A program made the translations under genes and the position numbers. A stretch of DNA of 60,343 nt. Source: an uncultured Prevotella sp. (GTDB lineage Bacteria > Bacteroidota > Bacteroidia > Bacteroidales > Bacteroidaceae). Shown here one piece after another: positions 58,300 to 60,343 of the stretch; the first letter of the stretch is position 1, and each line of letters begins with the position of its first letter. The DNA lies in the NCBI GenBank assembly GCA_946404405.1, contig CAMJDL010000016.1:1-60343 (forward strand). The letters run 5' to 3'. The notes beneath the pieces are model-generated. The model was not told the origin of the DNA and did not search any database. It saw nothing but the letters and a program-made list of their open reading frames with translations.

Positions 58300-60312
58300 T
58301 TGAAGAACTCGGCACGTATCAAGGCGGCATTGGATAAGCTGCCGGAGTTGGAAAGGCTGCGCGACGAACACTTTAACAATGCGCCTTCCAATATTCAGAA
58401 TGCCTATTTCAATGAAAAGCAGGGTGGCATGGATGAGAGCTCAGCAATGCGCCAGGCCAATGTCAGCCCGTCGGGCTATCGTGCCTGGAAAGCGAAGATG
58501 AAGAAGTTCGATGCTGCTGTAGCCCAGTATAACAGCATTGTCGATAACATGACAGCGGCCAATCAGAAGCTGGCTGATGAAGCCGGGGCACTTGGTGACG
58601 GCAAAGGTGGAAAGGGTGGTGGTGGCACCTATACGCCAGCACCTACCAAAGATACCAAAAGGGAAGAGCGCTTCAAGGCTGAAAAGGACTGGAAGGCTCA
58701 GGAAGAGGCGTTGAACCGTATTTCGTATGCTACTGGCAAGGTCAATTATGAGCAGTACCAGAAGCGTATCCTTGAAATAGAGGTTGAATACCAAAAGAAG
58801 ATTTTGGAGCATACTGACCTGACAGAACAAGAGAAGCTGAATGCACAGGCCAGCTATTACGAGGCCCAGAAAAAGCAGACTGAGCAGCATACAAAGACGA
58901 CAGTAGAGCAGGAAAGCCAGCTCTATAATGAGTCTGTAGCCATTCAGAAACAGCGTTTCATTGATGGCGAAGTATCTACAGAGGTGTACCAGCAGACGCT
59001 GGAACTGTTGGAGCTGAACCATCTTCGTCGTATGAGTACGATGTATAAGGTTGGTTCTACTGAGTATGTGCAGGCGCAAAAGGCTTATCAGGACAAGCTG
59101 ATTGCTGACCAGAAGAAGCGACAGCAAGAGACGGAGGCTGCTGAGAAGAAGCACCAGGATCAGCTGAGGAAGCTGAAAGAGGAATACTTTGGTCCCAACA
59201 GCGGTGAGCGCATGAACAAGTACATGTCTGACTTGGAAGCGCTGAAGCAGGTCTATCAGCTGGAGATTCAGGCAGCAGGCAACAATGCTAAGGAGAAGCT
59301 GCGTATTGAGGAAACATATCTGAAGGCGCAGAAAGCCTTGCGCAAGAAATACAGTATTGACAGTCTTGATGACAACAAGATCTTTCTGGAAGAATGGACG
59401 GAGGACATGCAGGAATGGCTACAGTCAGACATGGGCAAGGCGGTCACAGGTTCCTTGGAGGTCATCAGTTCCGGCATGAGCAGTATCTTCCAGCAGTTGA
59501 CATCGCTGGTTCAGGCTGAGACGGATATTCAGGTTGCAGCCATTGAGAAGCGCTATAAGATGGAGATCTCCAATGCGGAGGGCAATAACTACATGGTCAA
59601 GAAGCTGGAGCAGAAGAAAGAGAAGGAGGTAGCCAAAGTGAAGAACGAGGCCAACAAGAAGATGTTTGCCATGCAGGTGATGCAGGCCATCGCTCAGACG
59701 GCTACGAGTGCCATCAATGCCTATAGTAGTGCTGCAGCTGTGCCCGTGGTCGGTTATATCCTGGCACCTATAGCAGCAGCAACGGCAGTGGCAGCGGGTA
59801 TGTTACAGGTTGCAGCAATTAAAAAGCAGCAGGAGGCAGCAATGGCACAGGGATATGCGGAAGGTGGTTTCACAGGTGAAGGCAAAAAGGATGAAGTGGC
59901 TGGTGTTGTACACAAAGGGGAATGGGTGGCCAGTCATCAGTTGCTGCAATCACCCGTAGCCCGCCCGATGATTGATGCCCTGGACTATGCGCAGCGAACG
60001 AACACGATTGGGTCGTTACGCTCAGAGGATGTTTCAAGAAGCATTGTGGCTCCAAGCGTTTACGCACAGTCTGCATCAACTTCGCCAACAGTCATTGTGC
60101 AGCAGCCTAATTCTGATGCACAGACTGAGATAGCAGCAACACATCTGGCCATGAAGGAATATGCAGCTGTCATCAGGCAATTGAAAGAAAGGCTGGACGA
60201 GCCGTTTGTGACTGTCAACACGGTTACTGGAGATACTGGCATCAAGCAGGCTCAGGATGAATATGAGCAGCTGATGCGCAATAAAACGCCAAAGAGCCGA
60301 AGGAAGAATTAA
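58300..60312 (+). CDS. phage tail tape-measure protein, C-terminal part
   Basis: The frame that continues the tape measure after a single-base frameshift near 58229. Upstream of this ATG the same frame reads ISEEGRLYGHNAKILKNYTE without a stop, so the true protein is one chain of about 1350 residues. It holds long coiled coil (AEKKHQDQLRKLKEEYFGPN), a hydrophobic segment (VPVVGYILAPIAAATAVAAG) and a C-terminal EGGFTG...VAGVVHKGEWVASH block typical of tail tape measures. Confidence 0.88.
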   Translation: MKNSARIKAALDKLPELERLRDEHFNNAPSNIQNAYFNEKQGGMDESSAMRQANVSPSGYRAWKAKMKKFDAAVAQYNSIVDNMTAANQKLADEAGALGDGKGGKGGGGTYTPAPTKDTKREERFKAEKDWKAQEEALNRISYATGKVNYEQYQKRILEIEVEYQKKILEHTDLTEQEKLNAQASYYEAQKKQTEQHTKTTVEQESQLYNESVAIQKQRFIDGEVSTEVYQQTLELLELNHLRRMSTMYKVGSTEYVQAQKAYQDKLIADQKKRQQETEAAEKKHQDQLRKLKEEYFGPNSGERMNKYMSDLEALKQVYQLEIQAAGNNAKEKLRIEETYLKAQKALRKKYSIDSLDDNKIFLEEWTEDMQEWLQSDMGKAVTGSLEVISSGMSSIFQQLTSLVQAETDIQVAAIEKRYKMEISNAEGNNYMVKKLEQKKEKEVAKVKNEANKKMFAMQVMQAIAQTATSAINAYSSAAAVPVVGYILAPIAAATAVAAGMLQVAAIKKQQEAAMAQGYAEGGFTGEGKKDEVAGVVHKGEWVASHQLLQSPVARPMIDALDYAQRTNTIGSLRSEDVSRSIVAPSVYAQSASTSPTVIVQQPNSDAQTEIAATHLAMKEYAAVIRQLKERLDEPFVTVNTVTGDTGIKQAQDEYEQLMRNKTPKSRRKN

Positions 60313-60314
60313 AT

Positions 60315-60343
60315 ATGATCCTGCTTAGCAATAACCCAACGGT
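60315..60343 (+). CDS. start of next phage gene, 3'-partial
   Basis: ATG at 60315 follows the tape-measure stop by 2 bases and reads MILLSNNPT to the window edge. Probably the next tail gene. Confidence 0.5.

Overview
The window looks like a chromosomal stretch of a Bacteroidales bacterium, most likely a Prevotellaceae member (Prevotella sensu lato). Almost every promoter that can be read has the Bacteroidetes -7 form TAnnTTTG, usually as TACCTTTGCA. Several genes belong to families known mainly from that order: a smalltalk protein, a DUF4248 protein, a DUF5715-like protein, an HU-like protein with a Gly-rich tail, and VirE/DUF3987 primase modules.

Layout. 1-2461: leuB (5' end outside the window), a TPR protein and a DUF5715-like protein. 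2462-11778: a mobile-element replication module made of small ORFs, a DnaC-like ATPase, a VirE-type ATPase and an iteron-like region, followed by ardA. The ardA gene is cut in two by a 3.5-kb recombinase-in-trio (RIT) element with perfect 36-bp inverted ends. 11941-16574: host genes (small exported protein, flavodoxin-like protein, SDR, two unknowns, DMT transporter, PHP phosphatase with an amber codon). 16827-17781: two phage-like genes. 18272-19473: smalltalk, HU-like and DUF4248 genes, then a 50-bp perfect AT palindrome. 19933-26513: a defence and decay zone with an HpaII-type restriction-modification pair beside fragments of vsr, a GIY-YIG gene and a PIN toxin, plus an orphan HigA-like antitoxin. 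26590-33485: tandem promoters, a nested-hairpin RNA candidate, and an operon with a KilAC-like protein, an 895-aa VirE-N/DUF3987 protein and an M15 peptidase. 33776-35326: a GNAT acetyltransferase and azlCD. 35845-36844: a segment homologous to the ardA upstream region, then two small genes.

36991-45263 and 53147-60343: phage morphogenesis and lysis genes (portal-like, DUF6712-like, gp10-like, holin-like, amidase, lipoprotein, frameshifted tape measure). These are interleaved with ordinary host genes: a Y-family polymerase block at 41314-43333 and a stress/redox block at 45325-53104 (Hsp20, metallo-hydrolase, pentapeptide protein, cupin-MsrA fusion, Tat flavoprotein, two nitroreductases, carbonic anhydrase, cyclophilin). 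No capsid or terminase gene is visible.

The observations most worth pursuing are: (1) the RIT element, whose removal would restore ardA in frame; (2) the scattering of phage structural genes, each group with its own vegetative-type promoter, among housekeeping genes; (3) two homologous noncoding segments placed before unrelated mobile-element genes; (4) two unassigned structured RNA candidates; and (5) a recurrent habit of filling gene-gene spacers, and one protein linker, with private short-period repeats. All calls come from reading the sequence and from recalled family knowledge; no database search was run.
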